Origin: Dyadobacter sp. CECT 9275
GTDB taxonomy: Bacteria; Bacteroidota; Bacteroidia; Cytophagales; Spirosomataceae
Assembly: GCF_907164905.1 (NCBI RefSeq)
Contig: NZ_CAJRAF010000002.1
Span: 3,992,001-4,056,000, forward strand
Direction: 5' to 3'
Length of the DNA stretch: 64,000 bases
In this document: in pieces, positions 17,544 through 27,207 of the stretch
Position numbering within the stretch: position 1 is the stretch's first letter
How the letters are laid out: each line of letters starts with the position of its first letter
Translations under genes and position numbers: made by a program
Notes under the pieces: generated by a model
What the model was told of the DNA's origin: nothing
What the model saw: only the letters and a program-made list of their open reading frames with translations
The model's database searches: none

Positions 17544-17814
17544 TTAGTATTAGTTGAATAGTTATGAATGTAATTCTGAGACAAATTACCTGTGTGGTGC
17601 TGTAAAGTAAAATAAAAAAGGTCAATTATACCAGATGAACTTATTTTATGGATGGTGCGCCGGTTACTGTTATATAAAAACTCTGAATTATTCAGTTTTA
17701 GGCCTTACGTCCAGCCTTTTGTGCAAGACCTGGGCTAGCATTGCAAATTTAACGCTTGAACCCGGCGATTTAGTTTCTGGCAGGTCAGGTCATTTCATAT
17801 CGGAGACGAGATTG

Positions 17815-19101
17815 TCAGATAAGAGAGGTTTTTTGGGTATCCTTCATTCGAAGGTATACAATCAGTGAAAGAAAAATACAAAAGGTGACATACCAGTAAT
17901 AATAGCTTTCGTGGCCGATGTTTTTTGCCCAAAGCGCAAGGTATTCGGCAGTACCGCCAAAAATAGCGACGGTCAGTGAATAAGGAAGTCCCACGCCCAG
18001 TGCTCTTACTTCAACCGGAAATAGTTCGGCTTTTACGACGGCATTAATGGAGGTGTACCCGCTAACAATAAGAAGTGCGGTCATCAGCAGGGCAAAAGCA
18101 CCCCACATGCTGGTGGTGTGGCTAAGGGTGGTTAGCAGCGGATAAGTACCCAGCGTTCCAAGAATGCCAAAGGAAATAAGCAGCGGCTTCCGGCCCACTC
18201 TGTCGCTGATGGCTCCGAAAAGCGGCTGGATGGAGGCAAAGATCAATAAGGAGAAAAACGTCAGGATGGTGGACTGGTCTTTGGTCAGGCCAACGGTATT
18301 CACCAGAAATTTCTGCATGTAAGTGGTGTATGTATAAAAGGCCAGTGTCCCTCCCAGGGTAAGCCCGAACACAACAGAAATGGCACGCGGGTGCTTGACC
18401 AACTCTCTTAAGGAACCTTCTTTTTTGACTTGGCCATCCCGGTTTTTAAATGCTTCGGTTTCATGGAGGGTACTTCGAAGGTAAAGAGCTACCAGGGACA
18501 ACAAGGCGCCGATCGCAAAGGGGATACGCCAGCCCCATGCATGCATTTCGTCATTGGTAAGAAAAACTTTTTGCAGAATCAGCTGAAGGCCAAGGGCGAT
18601 CAGCTGGCCGCCGATCAGCGTTACATACTGAAAGCTGGAATAAAACCCTCTTTTGTCGCGGGTTGCCACCTCACTCAGGTAAGTAGCCGAGGTGCCGTAT
18701 TCTCCTCCCACGCTCAGTCCCTGCAGCAGCCGGGCCAGAAGCAGCAATACCGGTGCCATGATCCCGATACTTTTATAACCCGGAAGAAAGGCAATGAGCA
18801 GGGAACCGAACGACATGAGTAAAACGGACAATGTCATAGCTACCTTCCGCCCTTTTGTATCGGCCAGTTTGCCAAAGACATATCCTCCGATGGGCCGCAT
18901 CAGGAACCCAACGGCAAAAATTCCGGCGGTATTTAAAAGCTGAACGGTAGGATTGGAGCCTGGGAAAAAACTTCCGGCAAAGTATAGCGAAAAAGCGGAG
19001 TAGGCGTACCAGTCATACCATTCCACCAGATTTCCGACGGAACCGCCCATAATCGCTTTCAGGCGCCAGCCGGTATCGTTTTTGTGCGTAATATTTTGCA
19101 T
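17815..19101 (-). CDS. MFS transporter, metabolite:H+ symporter (MHS) type
   Basis: About 428 residues with twelve hydrophobic segments. The N-terminal GGSVGNLVEWYDWYAYS is the hallmark of the MHS group (KgtP, ProP, citrate/dicarboxylate carriers), and LADTKGRKVAM and ISDRVGRKPLLI are the two MFS A-loops. Substrate is unknown; a carboxylic acid is a guess from the family. I start at ATG 19101. A longer reading to 19206 would use a TTG inside the terminator hairpin of the upstream susD gene and adds a hydrophobic leader unlike the family. That terminator separates it from the susCD operon. Confidence 0.9.
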   Translation of the reverse strand: MQNITHKNDTGWRLKAIMGGSVGNLVEWYDWYAYSAFSLYFAGSFFPGSNPTVQLLNTAGIFAVGFLMRPIGGYVFGKLADTKGRKVAMTLSVLLMSFGSLLIAFLPGYKSIGIMAPVLLLLARLLQGLSVGGEYGTSATYLSEVATRDKRGFYSSFQYVTLIGGQLIALGLQLILQKVFLTNDEMHAWGWRIPFAIGALLSLVALYLRSTLHETEAFKNRDGQVKKEGSLRELVKHPRAISVVFGLTLGGTLAFYTYTTYMQKFLVNTVGLTKDQSTILTFFSLLIFASIQPLFGAISDRVGRKPLLISFGILGTLGTYPLLTTLSHTTSMWGAFALLMTALLIVSGYTSINAVVKAELFPVEVRALGVGLPYSLTVAIFGGTAEYLALWAKNIGHESYYYWYVTFCIFLSLIVYLRMKDTQKTSLI

Positions 19102-19195
19102 TCCGGGAAGGTGAACTGAGGTAAGGGTGTACCAATATAATATTTTTTTTGAAATGAAGTAAATTACCAGCAGGATGCAAAATGCTTCAAAATAC

Positions 19196-19230
19196 AAAAG
19201 AGGCACAGCGTAGAACGCTGAACCTCTTTT
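19196..19230 (-). terminator. Terminator after susD
   Basis: A two-part stem: AAAAGAGG at 19196-19203 pairs with CCTCTTTT at 19223-19230, and inner AGCGT pairs with ACGCT around a 3-nt loop. On the minus strand it ends in TTTT and lies about 20 bases past the susD stop. The palindrome could act in both directions, but convergent genes are not present. Confidence 0.8.
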
Positions 19231-19248
19231 GCTGAAATTTGGTAAACC

Positions 19249-20694
19249 TTAGTAACCCGGATTCTGTTTTATTTTTTCTTTATTGATATCGATCTGGCTC
19301 TGAGGGATTGGGAAAACCATATTATTTGCCGTTAGTTGTGTCACCAGCCGTATCTGATCTTTTTTGCTGTTCAGGATGGTTATGGCGCGGTCTGTACGGA
19401 CGAGATCAAACCAGCGATGCCCTTCAAATGCCAGCTCCACACGTCGTTCCTGCTCCACTGCCAGACGAAACGCCTGCTGGTCTGGGATATCGGCAGCGGT
19501 TTTTTTGGCCAGTCCGGCTCTGGTACGTACCAGGTTAAGATAGTCCAGCGCCTCGGTTTGGTAACTGGTTTCGTTTAAACTTTCGGCATACATAAGCAGT
19601 ACATCCGCATAACGGATCAGCGGAATATTGTTCCCGTTATCATTTTTGGCAACGGGTACATCATAATATTTTTTAATGAACTTATCCGGAATTACCTGCC
19701 CGGCCGCATTGACATACGAAGAGGCAACCGATACATCCTTCCGCAGATCGCCGGGTTCATAAGCATTGATGATATCTGCAGTAGGCTGATTGTTGCCATC
19801 ACCTCCAAAGGCAATCACCGCATTTCCGGAGTTTTGGGGTGCAAATGAATTGGGCCAGGAGTTCCCTTCTCCTGCTCCACCGGATTTATACTGGACGTCA
19901 AACACCGATTCTTTATTGTTTTTATTGCTTACCTTAAACACGTCCGCGTAGGAGGGAAGAAGGGCGTACACATTCAGGGCAATCACTTCTTTTAACTTGG
20001 CGGCCGCCGGGGCAAATTTCTTTTGAGTAAGATAAACCTTGCCCAGGTATGCTTTGGCAGCACCTTTGGTGGCCCTTCCCAGATCAGCCCCGGTGTAGGA
20101 GACAGGTAAAATAGCTTCGGCTTCGGTAAGGTCTTTTTCAATTTGTGCATAAATCTCAGCCTGAGGATTACGGCCAAATGCATAGCCCTCGTCTGGCGTT
20201 GCAACCGGCTTAAGAATCAGGGGAATATCACCAAAGGTCCTCACAAGTGTAAAATAGACAACGGCGCGTAAAAACTTAATCTCACCGATGTATCTGTTTT
20301 TTAGCGTTTCATCCATGGTTACACCGCCGATTTTATCCAGAATGGTATTGTAACGGGCAATTACACTATATCCGTCATTCCAGCGGCCAGAGATAAACGG
20401 GTTGGTTGTTTTGATGTAAAATCTGTCAAATTCGTCCTGGTCGGTAACCGAGCCGGAGGCAACCGCGATGGTATTGTCCGATGCAATTTCCCCGAAAACA
20501 TAACTATTCCCTGTGATGCCACCTGTCTGGAGGCCCGCGTATCCACCGTTTACAGCATTTTTGAAATCATCTGCGGTCTGATAAAAATTATCGGTTGTAG
20601 CCGTAGAGATCGGTTTCAGGTCAAGAAACTCGCTGCTGCATGAACTAAGCAGAACTGTCGTGAACAGGGCTATATATGGGTTTAAAATTTTCAT
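19249..20694 (-). CDS. SusD/RagB-family nutrient-binding outer-membrane lipoprotein
   Basis: 481 residues. A lipoprotein signal ends in LLSSC (Cys about 19), so it is lipid-anchored. The N-terminal SEFLDLKPISTATTDNFYQTADDFKNAVNGGYAGL is typical of SusD-like proteins, as are the TPR-like middle (TKGAAKAYLGKVYLTQKKF) and the C-terminal IRYADVLLMYAESLNE and EGHRWFDLVRT. It caps the SusC barrel at 20747 on the outside of the outer membrane. The gap to susC is 52 bases. Specificity is not readable; no glycoside hydrolase is adjacent, so the ligand need not be a glycan. Confidence 0.95.
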   Translation of the reverse strand: MKILNPYIALFTTVLLSSCSSEFLDLKPISTATTDNFYQTADDFKNAVNGGYAGLQTGGITGNSYVFGEIASDNTIAVASGSVTDQDEFDRFYIKTTNPFISGRWNDGYSVIARYNTILDKIGGVTMDETLKNRYIGEIKFLRAVVYFTLVRTFGDIPLILKPVATPDEGYAFGRNPQAEIYAQIEKDLTEAEAILPVSYTGADLGRATKGAAKAYLGKVYLTQKKFAPAAAKLKEVIALNVYALLPSYADVFKVSNKNNKESVFDVQYKSGGAGEGNSWPNSFAPQNSGNAVIAFGGDGNNQPTADIINAYEPGDLRKDVSVASSYVNAAGQVIPDKFIKKYYDVPVAKNDNGNNIPLIRYADVLLMYAESLNETSYQTEALDYLNLVRTRAGLAKKTAADIPDQQAFRLAVEQERRVELAFEGHRWFDLVRTDRAITILNSKKDQIRLVTQLTANNMVFPIPQSQIDINKEKIKQNPGY

Positions 20695-20746
20695 TTTTTT
20701 AATATTTTAGAATTGAGAACTAAGCCATAGGATTTGGGTATGCTGT

Positions 20747-23700
20747 TTACAGTCCGATGTTGATACCAAGCGTGTAGGTTTTGGCCAACGGAAAAACACC
20801 ATAATCAACCCCTCCGGCGAGCGGGCCTTCGTAATTACTTACCTCTGGGTTGAAGTTCAGGTACTTGGTGAAAGTGAAAAGATTCTGTGCCGAAGCATAA
20901 ATCCTTACCTGCTGCAATTTGGCTTTGCTGATCAGTGAGGCCGGTAGCTGGTAACCCAGGCTTACGTTTTGGACCCGCAGATAGGAACCGTCTTCCACCC
21001 AGCGGGTAGAAATGGCGTTATTGTTTCCTGTGGTACGCGCATTGGCACGGGGTGTAACGCCATCACCCGGATCGCTTGGTGAGCGCCAGCGGTTTAAAAC
21101 CGTAGTCAGCTGGTTGGCATTTCCTTCCAGGTTTTCAAAAAACCGGCGGCTCAGGTTCAGGATTTCCCCGCCCTGTGTGCCCTGTATCGCTATGTTCAGG
21201 TCAAAACCTTTGTAACTGAAAGTATTGGTAAGTCCGTAAATGAAGTCGGGCTGGTTGTTTCCGATAATGGTACGGTCATTGGCATTAATCACCTTGTCAT
21301 TATTGATATCTTCGTACTTTACGTCACCGGGCTTAGTCGTAGGATCATGTGGGTGACTGTCCAGATCGGCCTGATCTTTAAAAACGCCCACTTGTTTGTA
21401 TCCGTAAAAACTACCAATCGGAGAACCTATTTGTGTAATATTGGACTCTCCCACACCACTTGCGCTTCGGATCGGGTCACCTGTTGGCCCCAGGGCAATC
21501 ACTTTATTTCTGTTGAACGACAGATTGAAACTTGTATTCCAGATCAGGGCTTTGGTGAGGTTTCGGGTATTGAGTCCAAACTCCCAGCCTTTGTTTTCCA
21601 TTTTTCCTATATTCTTAATCGCAGAGTTAAAGCCGGTTACAGTAGGAACATTCACAGATAGCAGCAGGTCTTTTGTCGTGCGTTGGTAATAGTCCACAAT
21701 AAGCAGGATACGGTTATTGAAAAGGCCCAGATCAATACCGGCATCTAATTGCTGGCTGCGTTCCCAGCCCAGTTTTGAATTGGCGAGTGAAGCGGGCACG
21801 AGACCGTTTACCAGGGCGTTGTTAAAGCTGTAATTGTCTGCTCTGAGCGTGGCAGCGTAAGGATAGTAGTTCAGATTGTCAAATGCATTGTTCCCCGAGA
21901 AACCATAACTCACACGTACCTTGGCTTCTGAGAGGGCCTTTACGTTTTTAAGGAAGGCCTCTTCATTGATTCTCCAGCCCAAAGAGGCAGCCGGAAAGGT
22001 ACCCCAGCGGTTGTCTGGTCCAAAAATGGAGGAGCCGTCGCGGCGCACCGATACATTCAGCAGATATTTTCCTTTATAGTTGTAATTGGCCCTGGCGAAA
22101 TAAGAAGCGGAGGCATTTTCAATTTTAGTGGAAGAAGCGGTAGTTGTAGTACCACTGGCACTGCCGTTCAAGGTCTCCACTACGTCGTTAGGATAGGAAC
22201 TGCCTGTTCCCTGGCTGGTCTGAAACTGGTATTTTGTGGATTCCATACCAATCAGGATGTCAATGTTATGATCGTTGTTCAGGGTCTTGCTGAAATTAAC
22301 AGTCTGGTTAAAAAGCCAGCTTAGTCCTTGGTCCGAGTAAGCTGTTCCTGTTGATACTGACGGCGGCAATATCTGGTTCAGCGGCATTTTTGAGGTCCGG
22401 TAAGCATTGCGGCGGTTGCCGGTGAAATTGAAATTTCCGGAAATACGGTAAGTAAAGTTTTTCAGGAATCCAAGTTCTGCATAGGTATTACCGAGCATGT
22501 TAGTCGACAGATACTGGCTGTTGTATTCTGTAATGTTGGCAACCGGATTGGTGATTCCCGGGTAGTTGTATGGGGCGGCAATGGCGGCTTGCGAAGTATA
22601 GGAGCCGTCGGCCGCGTATATCGGTACCATGGGCATGACTGACAAAGCCGAGTTGATCACGGCATTATCGGCCCAATGGCCTTTGTCATTCACTTCCTGC
22701 TGTATTTTATACGATGGGTTAAGGTTAAATCCGATTTTCAGTTTTGGCAGCACGTTAATTTCCACATTGGCGCGGAGGGTATACCGTTGCAGGGCCGACC
22801 TGCGGATAATTCCATCCTGCTGCAGATAACCTCCGCTCACACTGTAGCGGGCTTTATCCGTGCCTCCTGATGCGGAAAGCTGGTAGTTATTGATCTTAGC
22901 TTTTTTAAAAATCAGGTCCTGATAGTCGGTGTATGGGAGAGCTGCTACCTTGGACGGATCGTCAAAATCGAGCCAGCTGAATGCTTCCCCTCGTGGGTAC
23001 CGGTACCTCAGATAGTCGGTTGGGCGCACGCTGTTGGGATCCGTGATGTTAGCTCCTTTAATATTGTCCAGGTAGGCATTATTGGAAGCATCTTTGCCAA
23101 ATTCAGCAAATTGCTGAGAATTAAGCAAGTCTATTTTTTTTGTTACCTCCTGAAAGCCGGTAAAAACATCCAGATTTACGCTGGGTTTGCCACTTTTACC
23201 GCGTTTGGTGGTAATCAGAATGACACCGTTTGAGCCTTTCGACCCATAAATAGCAGTGGAGGACGCGTCTTTCAGCACATCCATACTCTCTATATCGTTG
23301 GTATTAAGATTACTAAAGATACCGGCACCGACGATATTCCCGTCCACCACAATCAGTGGAGAATTTCCTGCGCTGATGGAACCAAAACCACGTACCTTAA
23401 TGGCAGGGGTACTGCCGGGGGTCCCGTTGTTCTGCTGGATAACCACACCGGGAATTTTTCCCTGTAGTGCCGTGGCAACATTGGATACCGGCATATCCTT
23501 GATCTCGCTCATTGGGACCGAGGTGATCGCCGCAGTAACGTTTGCACGTTTTTGCGTACCATATCCAACCACAACAATTTCCTGCAGCGACTTAGTGTCT
23601 GTCACCAGAGAAACGTCCAGGATGGATTCGTTGGAAATTGTTTTTTCTACCGGGACATATCCCACAAAACTAAAGATCAGGACAGAAGAGCCATCTGGAA

Positions 23701-24226
23701 TGTTAAGCTGGTATCGGCCTTCCGCATCGCTGGAAGTACCCTGCTGAGTGCCCTTTAATATGATACTGACGCCAGGCAGGGCTTCACCCTTTTCGTCGGT
23801 TACCCTACCCGAGACGGTCCTGTCGAAGGTCGGAGCGGCCAATGTGTTATCGGAAATTACCCTTGTCTTGCGCTGAAGCAATATCCTTGTCCCTTCTATT
23901 TCGTAAGAGATATCCAGCGGATTGAGCAGCCGGTCCAGTACTACCGAAAGCTTACTGTTGTTTGCCGAAAAGGAGACCTTTTTGCGTGCCTGGATACTGT
24001 TTGTGCTGTATACAAAGCGAACATTTGCCTGTTTCTCGATTTGAGATAATATGCTTTTTACCTCCGTCCATTCGGTTTGGAGGGAGACTTCTTTATTGAG
24101 CAGTTCCTGCCCGTTGGCGTGACGGGCAAACGTAATGCCGCAGCATATTGCCGAGAGCATTAACTGCATAATACTTATTCGCATAGCTTTAATCAGAAAC
24201 CATTTGATGGATACACTTTTTTGCAT
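20747..24226 (-). CDS. SusC/RagA-family TonB-dependent outer-membrane receptor with STN domain
   Basis: 1159 residues. After a signal-type region (about 1-38) come an STN secretin/TonB domain (about 45-115, VRFVYSTNSIQARKKVSF), a CarboxypepD_reg domain (about 137-205, GRVTDEKGEALPGVSIILKGT), a plug (about 215-330, VVVGYGTQKRANVTAAITSV, VDGNIVGAG) and a beta-barrel to the C-terminus. The STN domain marks it as a transducing receptor that signals to FecR at 24396. It imports its ligand with SusD using TonB energy. The sequence just before the start (AAAACTATGC) is shared with the susC at 978. Confidence 0.95.
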   Translation of the reverse strand: MQKSVSIKWFLIKAMRISIMQLMLSAICCGITFARHANGQELLNKEVSLQTEWTEVKSILSQIEKQANVRFVYSTNSIQARKKVSFSANNSKLSVVLDRLLNPLDISYEIEGTRILLQRKTRVISDNTLAAPTFDRTVSGRVTDEKGEALPGVSIILKGTQQGTSSDAEGRYQLNIPDGSSVLIFSFVGYVPVEKTISNESILDVSLVTDTKSLQEIVVVGYGTQKRANVTAAITSVPMSEIKDMPVSNVATALQGKIPGVVIQQNNGTPGSTPAIKVRGFGSISAGNSPLIVVDGNIVGAGIFSNLNTNDIESMDVLKDASSTAIYGSKGSNGVILITTKRGKSGKPSVNLDVFTGFQEVTKKIDLLNSQQFAEFGKDASNNAYLDNIKGANITDPNSVRPTDYLRYRYPRGEAFSWLDFDDPSKVAALPYTDYQDLIFKKAKINNYQLSASGGTDKARYSVSGGYLQQDGIIRRSALQRYTLRANVEINVLPKLKIGFNLNPSYKIQQEVNDKGHWADNAVINSALSVMPMVPIYAADGSYTSQAAIAAPYNYPGITNPVANITEYNSQYLSTNMLGNTYAELGFLKNFTYRISGNFNFTGNRRNAYRTSKMPLNQILPPSVSTGTAYSDQGLSWLFNQTVNFSKTLNNDHNIDILIGMESTKYQFQTSQGTGSSYPNDVVETLNGSASGTTTTASSTKIENASASYFARANYNYKGKYLLNVSVRRDGSSIFGPDNRWGTFPAASLGWRINEEAFLKNVKALSEAKVRVSYGFSGNNAFDNLNYYPYAATLRADNYSFNNALVNGLVPASLANSKLGWERSQQLDAGIDLGLFNNRILLIVDYYQRTTKDLLLSVNVPTVTGFNSAIKNIGKMENKGWEFGLNTRNLTKALIWNTSFNLSFNRNKVIALGPTGDPIRSASGVGESNITQIGSPIGSFYGYKQVGVFKDQADLDSHPHDPTTKPGDVKYEDINNDKVINANDRTIIGNNQPDFIYGLTNTFSYKGFDLNIAIQGTQGGEILNLSRRFFENLEGNANQLTTVLNRWRSPSDPGDGVTPRANARTTGNNNAISTRWVEDGSYLRVQNVSLGYQLPASLISKAKLQQVRIYASAQNLFTFTKYLNFNPEVSNYEGPLAGGVDYGVFPLAKTYTLGINIGL

Positions 24227-24308
24227 AGTTTTAAAAGTTTTTGTTGTGTAACAGACATAAAAACAAACAATTTTCGCTCCGGAATGGCAGTTCCGGGCGA
24301 ATCACCAG

Positions 24309-24335
24309 GCCGGTAATGTTCGCAGCATTACTGGC
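24309..24335 (-). promoter_or_regulatory. Stem-loop in the second fecR-susC gap
   Basis: A 10-bp stem with one G-T type mismatch, GCCGGTAATG at 24309-24318 against CATTACTGGC at 24326-24335, with a 7-nt loop reading CTGCGAA on the minus strand. It lies 60 bases after the FecR stop and 82 bases before the SusC start. The core GTAATGCTGCRAACATTAC is identical to the stem-loop at 1074-1098 apart from one loop purine. Confidence 0.6.
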
Positions 24336-24395
24336 TTTTTCTTTAACAGGTTCGGGTTAAACGGAACCTGGAGTAAGATTTTTATATTTCACGGG

Positions 24396-25424
24396 TCAGT
24401 TACGACAGCCTTCGCCGCTCATAAACAGGGTAGTACCGCGTAATTCGTAACTCGCGTTGATTGACTTACAAATCAGTTTAAGCTGTGAGTATAGTGGCAG
24501 ATCATTTATGTCACCGGTAAAAAAACAGGTTTCCAACGCCGGTGTTTCCAGTACTATTTCTATTCCGTAAACCTCCTGCAGCATGCTGATTACCTGAGGC
24601 AGCGGTGTTTCCTCAAAAATGAAAAGAGATTTTTTTTCCGGGGGGTTAACTAAGACCGGTTCTTCAACGAGTTCAGGAACCATGATCTTTACGTCACGGT
24701 CAAATCTGATTTTCTGATTGGGATTTAAAATGATACCATTCCGTGTTTGCGGCGTTTTTTTGGAATTTTCATAAACAGATACCCGGCCGGCAACCACCGA
24801 AACTTCAATGGATTGGGCAGAGTTAAAGGACTTTACATTAAAACTGGTGCCTAAAACCCGGGTAACGAGCTCGCCGGTGTACACAAAAAATGGTTTGGAC
24901 GGGTTCTTCGTCACATTAAAAAAGGCTTCTCCGCTAAGGTATACGACCCGGGACTGATCACCGAAGTGCTTGGGATGGCTCAGGCTGCTTTGCGGTTTCA
25001 GAAGAACTACCGTTCCGTCTTCAAGTACAATTTTATTGGGAGTGTCCGAAGTGTTTTTTACTTCGATATTTCCTTTTGGCTGGATGGTTTGCGGGCCATT
25101 AAAAACGGTTGCAACCTGGTTTGTTTTGTTTAACGGAAAAATGGATGGCCATAAGAATACCGAACCACAGGCGAACAGGAGCAGAACGGACGCGGCTATC
25201 GCTAACCGTGTCCAGAAAGTATTCAGTTGGGAAACAGGCCTGCCAATTTTGGAAAGGCGTTTCCAGAGCCTTTTTCGGATCAGCTCCTTTTCTGAGGCAC
25301 TGATGGATACCTGGCTTGATAAAAGCATGTTTTCGGACCAATCCAGAATCTGCTTTTCCTCCTCCGGCGTACAAGTGCCGGCCAGGTATTTTTGTAACAG
25401 CAGGTCGAAGTCGTACTGGTTCAT
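24396..25424 (-). CDS. FecR-family anti-sigma factor
   Basis: 342 residues. The cytoplasmic anti-sigma part contains LAGTCTPEEEKQILDW; one membrane segment lies near 90-108 (LAIAASVLLLFACGSVFLW). The periplasmic FecR domain has NKIVLEDGTVVLLKPQSSL, RVVYLSGEAFFNV and RVLGTSFNVKSF, and a C-terminal domain ends the protein. It probably holds the sigma factor encoded 20 bases upstream (25445) and receives the signal from the STN domain of SusC at 20747. ATG 25424. It is about as long as the FecR at 1117 but clearly diverged from it. Confidence 0.93.
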   Translation of the reverse strand: MNQYDFDLLLQKYLAGTCTPEEEKQILDWSENMLLSSQVSISASEKELIRKRLWKRLSKIGRPVSQLNTFWTRLAIAASVLLLFACGSVFLWPSIFPLNKTNQVATVFNGPQTIQPKGNIEVKNTSDTPNKIVLEDGTVVLLKPQSSLSHPKHFGDQSRVVYLSGEAFFNVTKNPSKPFFVYTGELVTRVLGTSFNVKSFNSAQSIEVSVVAGRVSVYENSKKTPQTRNGIILNPNQKIRFDRDVKIMVPELVEEPVLVNPPEKKSLFIFEETPLPQVISMLQEVYGIEIVLETPALETCFFTGDINDLPLYSQLKLICKSINASYELRGTTLFMSGEGCRN

Positions 25425-25444
25425 TCGTTTACTGGTTAGCTGTG

Positions 25445-25999
25445 TTAATTATCAGTGTGATAAACCTTCAGATGTTCCTTAAGAACTTTCAGGGATTGGG
25501 TAATGTGATACTCAACTCCCTTCTCAGAGAGATTAAGCTGGCGGGCAATATCCTTTACCGACTGGTTTTCGAACCTGCTCATTTTGAAAACCTCGCTCGT
25601 TTTTTCGGGTAGTTTTTTCATGGCCTCTTCCACCGCCGTGGCCAGATCGTCGAAGCGGATAATTTCATCGGTAGAATTGGATTGTTGTATTTCGTGAAAA
25701 ATGAGATACTCCTGATACTTGCGCTGCGTGATCTGCGATTTTATATAATTGATAGCCAGGTTTTTGACCGATACAACCAGATATGAACTCAGATGACGGA
25801 TATTGCTGTATTCCCGTTTGTTCCAAAGGCTTTCGAAAGCGTCGTGCACGAGCTCTTCCGCCTCTTCTTTGGTACCCGTCTGATGGTAGGCCACGCCGAA
25901 TAATTTATACCAGTAACGATTGTAAATTTCTCCAAAGGCTTTTGCATCGCCCTGATGAAGCATATCCACAAGATTCTCGTCGGTTAATAAATTATGCAT
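25445..25999 (-). CDS. ECF RNA polymerase sigma factor
   Basis: 184 residues. Region 2 is seen as EIYNRYWYKLFGVAYHQTGTKEEAEELVHDAFESLWNKR, and region 4 as LPEKTSEVFKMSRFENQSVKDIARQLNLSEKGVEYHI. It is the first gene of the sigma-FecR-SusC-SusD operon and is expected to be held by the FecR and freed when the receptor is loaded. ATG 25999. Upstream, 133 bases separate it from the hydrolase gene; no TAnnTTTG box is evident, so a sigma-specific or divergent promoter is possible. Confidence 0.94.
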   Translation of the reverse strand: MHNLLTDENLVDMLHQGDAKAFGEIYNRYWYKLFGVAYHQTGTKEEAEELVHDAFESLWNKREYSNIRHLSSYLVVSVKNLAINYIKSQITQRKYQEYLIFHEIQQSNSTDEIIRFDDLATAVEEAMKKLPEKTSEVFKMSRFENQSVKDIARQLNLSEKGVEYHITQSLKVLKEHLKVYHTDN

Positions 26000-26132
26000 T
26001 GCGTCTGAATTTTAGTGTAGTCAACCTTTGCAAGAAAATCCCTAAACTATTTTAAAAATTCTTTCAATAACACAATTATTTGAGGTAAAATATAATAATT
26101 CGAAGTTTAAATGCTGTGTAGCTTGTAGGGAT

Positions 26133-26951
26133 TTATTTAGCCAGGTCGTTGGCAATGAAGACTGCTATCTTGTCTACCAGCCCTGAGTGGCCACTTTGAA
26201 TAATTTTGTACTGCTGAGAGGGGAGAAGATCGGATAACCGTTTGACAGCGGAGGGAGGTAACAGTTTGTCGTATTTGCCAACAAATAAGAAGATTTTAAC
26301 ACCGTGATTTTCGGCCATCTGGTTCAGAGCTGGGATATCAAAGCGAAGTGCTCTGAAGGCTGTCCAGGAACTGTAAATCACCTGCCGTTTCCCGGGAGTA
26401 TTTAATACGTTCAATGCGAACCTGTGAAGGCTTTGATTTAAAAAGCCCGCCTTTTGGATCAGGGAAGCGGTCAGGAGTAAAGATCCGGGATGCTGCATAC
26501 ACCAGCGGAACAAGCGCCGGGCCGGAGAAAACCCGGTAGCAAGTTTATAGAGAGGGTGTTCGGTAATTCCATCCGGGGCAATTAAAAAAACGCGGTCCAC
26601 CTGAGTTGCAAACGCTTCCAGCGTGGCCATGGCGAACCGTCCTCCCATGCTGAAACCAACTACATCGAAACGGGAGATGTTTTGGTTCGTAAGAAAATTT
26701 TCGAGGATACCTTTCCAGCTTTCCCTGGTTATTACATCCGGCTCGGGGAATAACTCTCCGGGGCTGATGGTCACATTTTTACCATGAAAGAAAAGGTCGA
26801 AAGCATAAATGGTGTAATAATCTCCCAGGTATTTTTCAAATGATCCGAAGCAGGTAGCACCATCCTGGCCGATACCATGAAAAGCGAGGAGCACTTTCTG
26901 TCCATGGCCTGATCTGTGGTAGTGAAGAGTCATAGCTCTGGATTTACTCAT
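26133..26951 (-). CDS. Alpha/beta-hydrolase
   Basis: About 272 residues from ATG 26951; GTG 26960 and ATG 26933 are alternatives. The fold is clear: LLAFHGIGQDGATCFGSF carries the oxyanion region, VVGFSMGGRFAMATLEAF is the nucleophile elbow with Ser in G-F-S-M-G, VFLIAPDG follows, and a C-terminal KIIQSGHSGLVDK offers the catalytic His. The substrate is unknown. Its start overlaps the end of the toxin gene by 8 bases, so translation is coupled to the toxin-antitoxin operon, an odd partner for an esterase-like enzyme. Confidence 0.87.
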   Translation of the reverse strand: MSKSRAMTLHYHRSGHGQKVLLAFHGIGQDGATCFGSFEKYLGDYYTIYAFDLFFHGKNVTISPGELFPEPDVITRESWKGILENFLTNQNISRFDVVGFSMGGRFAMATLEAFATQVDRVFLIAPDGITEHPLYKLATGFSPARRLFRWCMQHPGSLLLTASLIQKAGFLNQSLHRFALNVLNTPGKRQVIYSSWTAFRALRFDIPALNQMAENHGVKIFLFVGKYDKLLPPSAVKRLSDLLPSQQYKIIQSGHSGLVDKIAVFIANDLAK

Positions 26952-27207
26952 ATGCTTCACTACGATGCCTGATGCCAGAAACTTCTACCACCCTTATAAA
27001 GTCATCGATATGATAGAGAACCCGGTAATTCCCAATACGTATACGGTATGAATTTTTTGTAGCAACCAATTTTTTACAGCCATGCGGGCGTGGATTACTC
27101 GCAAGCATTTTAATGGCTGGAATTATTCGTTCAGCTTCAATTTTTGAGAGTTTTCTAAGCTCCTTCTGTGCCGAAGCAGTGATGAGAAGCTTATAAATTT
27201 CTTTCAT
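26944..27207 (-). CDS. RelE/ParE-superfamily toxin
   Basis: 87 residues from ATG 27207. The pattern IYKLLITASAQKELRKLSK, AERIIPAIKML, CKKLVATKNSYRIRIGNYRVLYHIDD and VVEVSGIRHRSEAY is the RelE fold, with the basic residues and C-terminal RHR typical of mRNA-cleaving family members. The active RelE members cut mRNA in the ribosomal A site; whether this one does is not known. It overlaps the antitoxin end by 17 bases and the hydrolase start by 8 bases. Confidence 0.9.
   Translation of the reverse strand: MKEIYKLLITASAQKELRKLSKIEAERIIPAIKMLASNPRPHGCKKLVATKNSYRIRIGNYRVLYHIDDFIRVVEVSGIRHRSEAYE

Noticed and set aside
17635..17868. Small plus-strand open frame of 77 codons in the epimerase-MFS gap
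   Set aside because: It runs into the MFS gene on the opposite strand, has no promoter box in the right place and no known pattern. The gap more likely holds the minus-strand promoter box at 17744.
19101..19206. Extended N-terminus of the MFS transporter
   Set aside because: It would start at TTG within the susD terminator and add a hydrophobic leader before the conserved MHS start.
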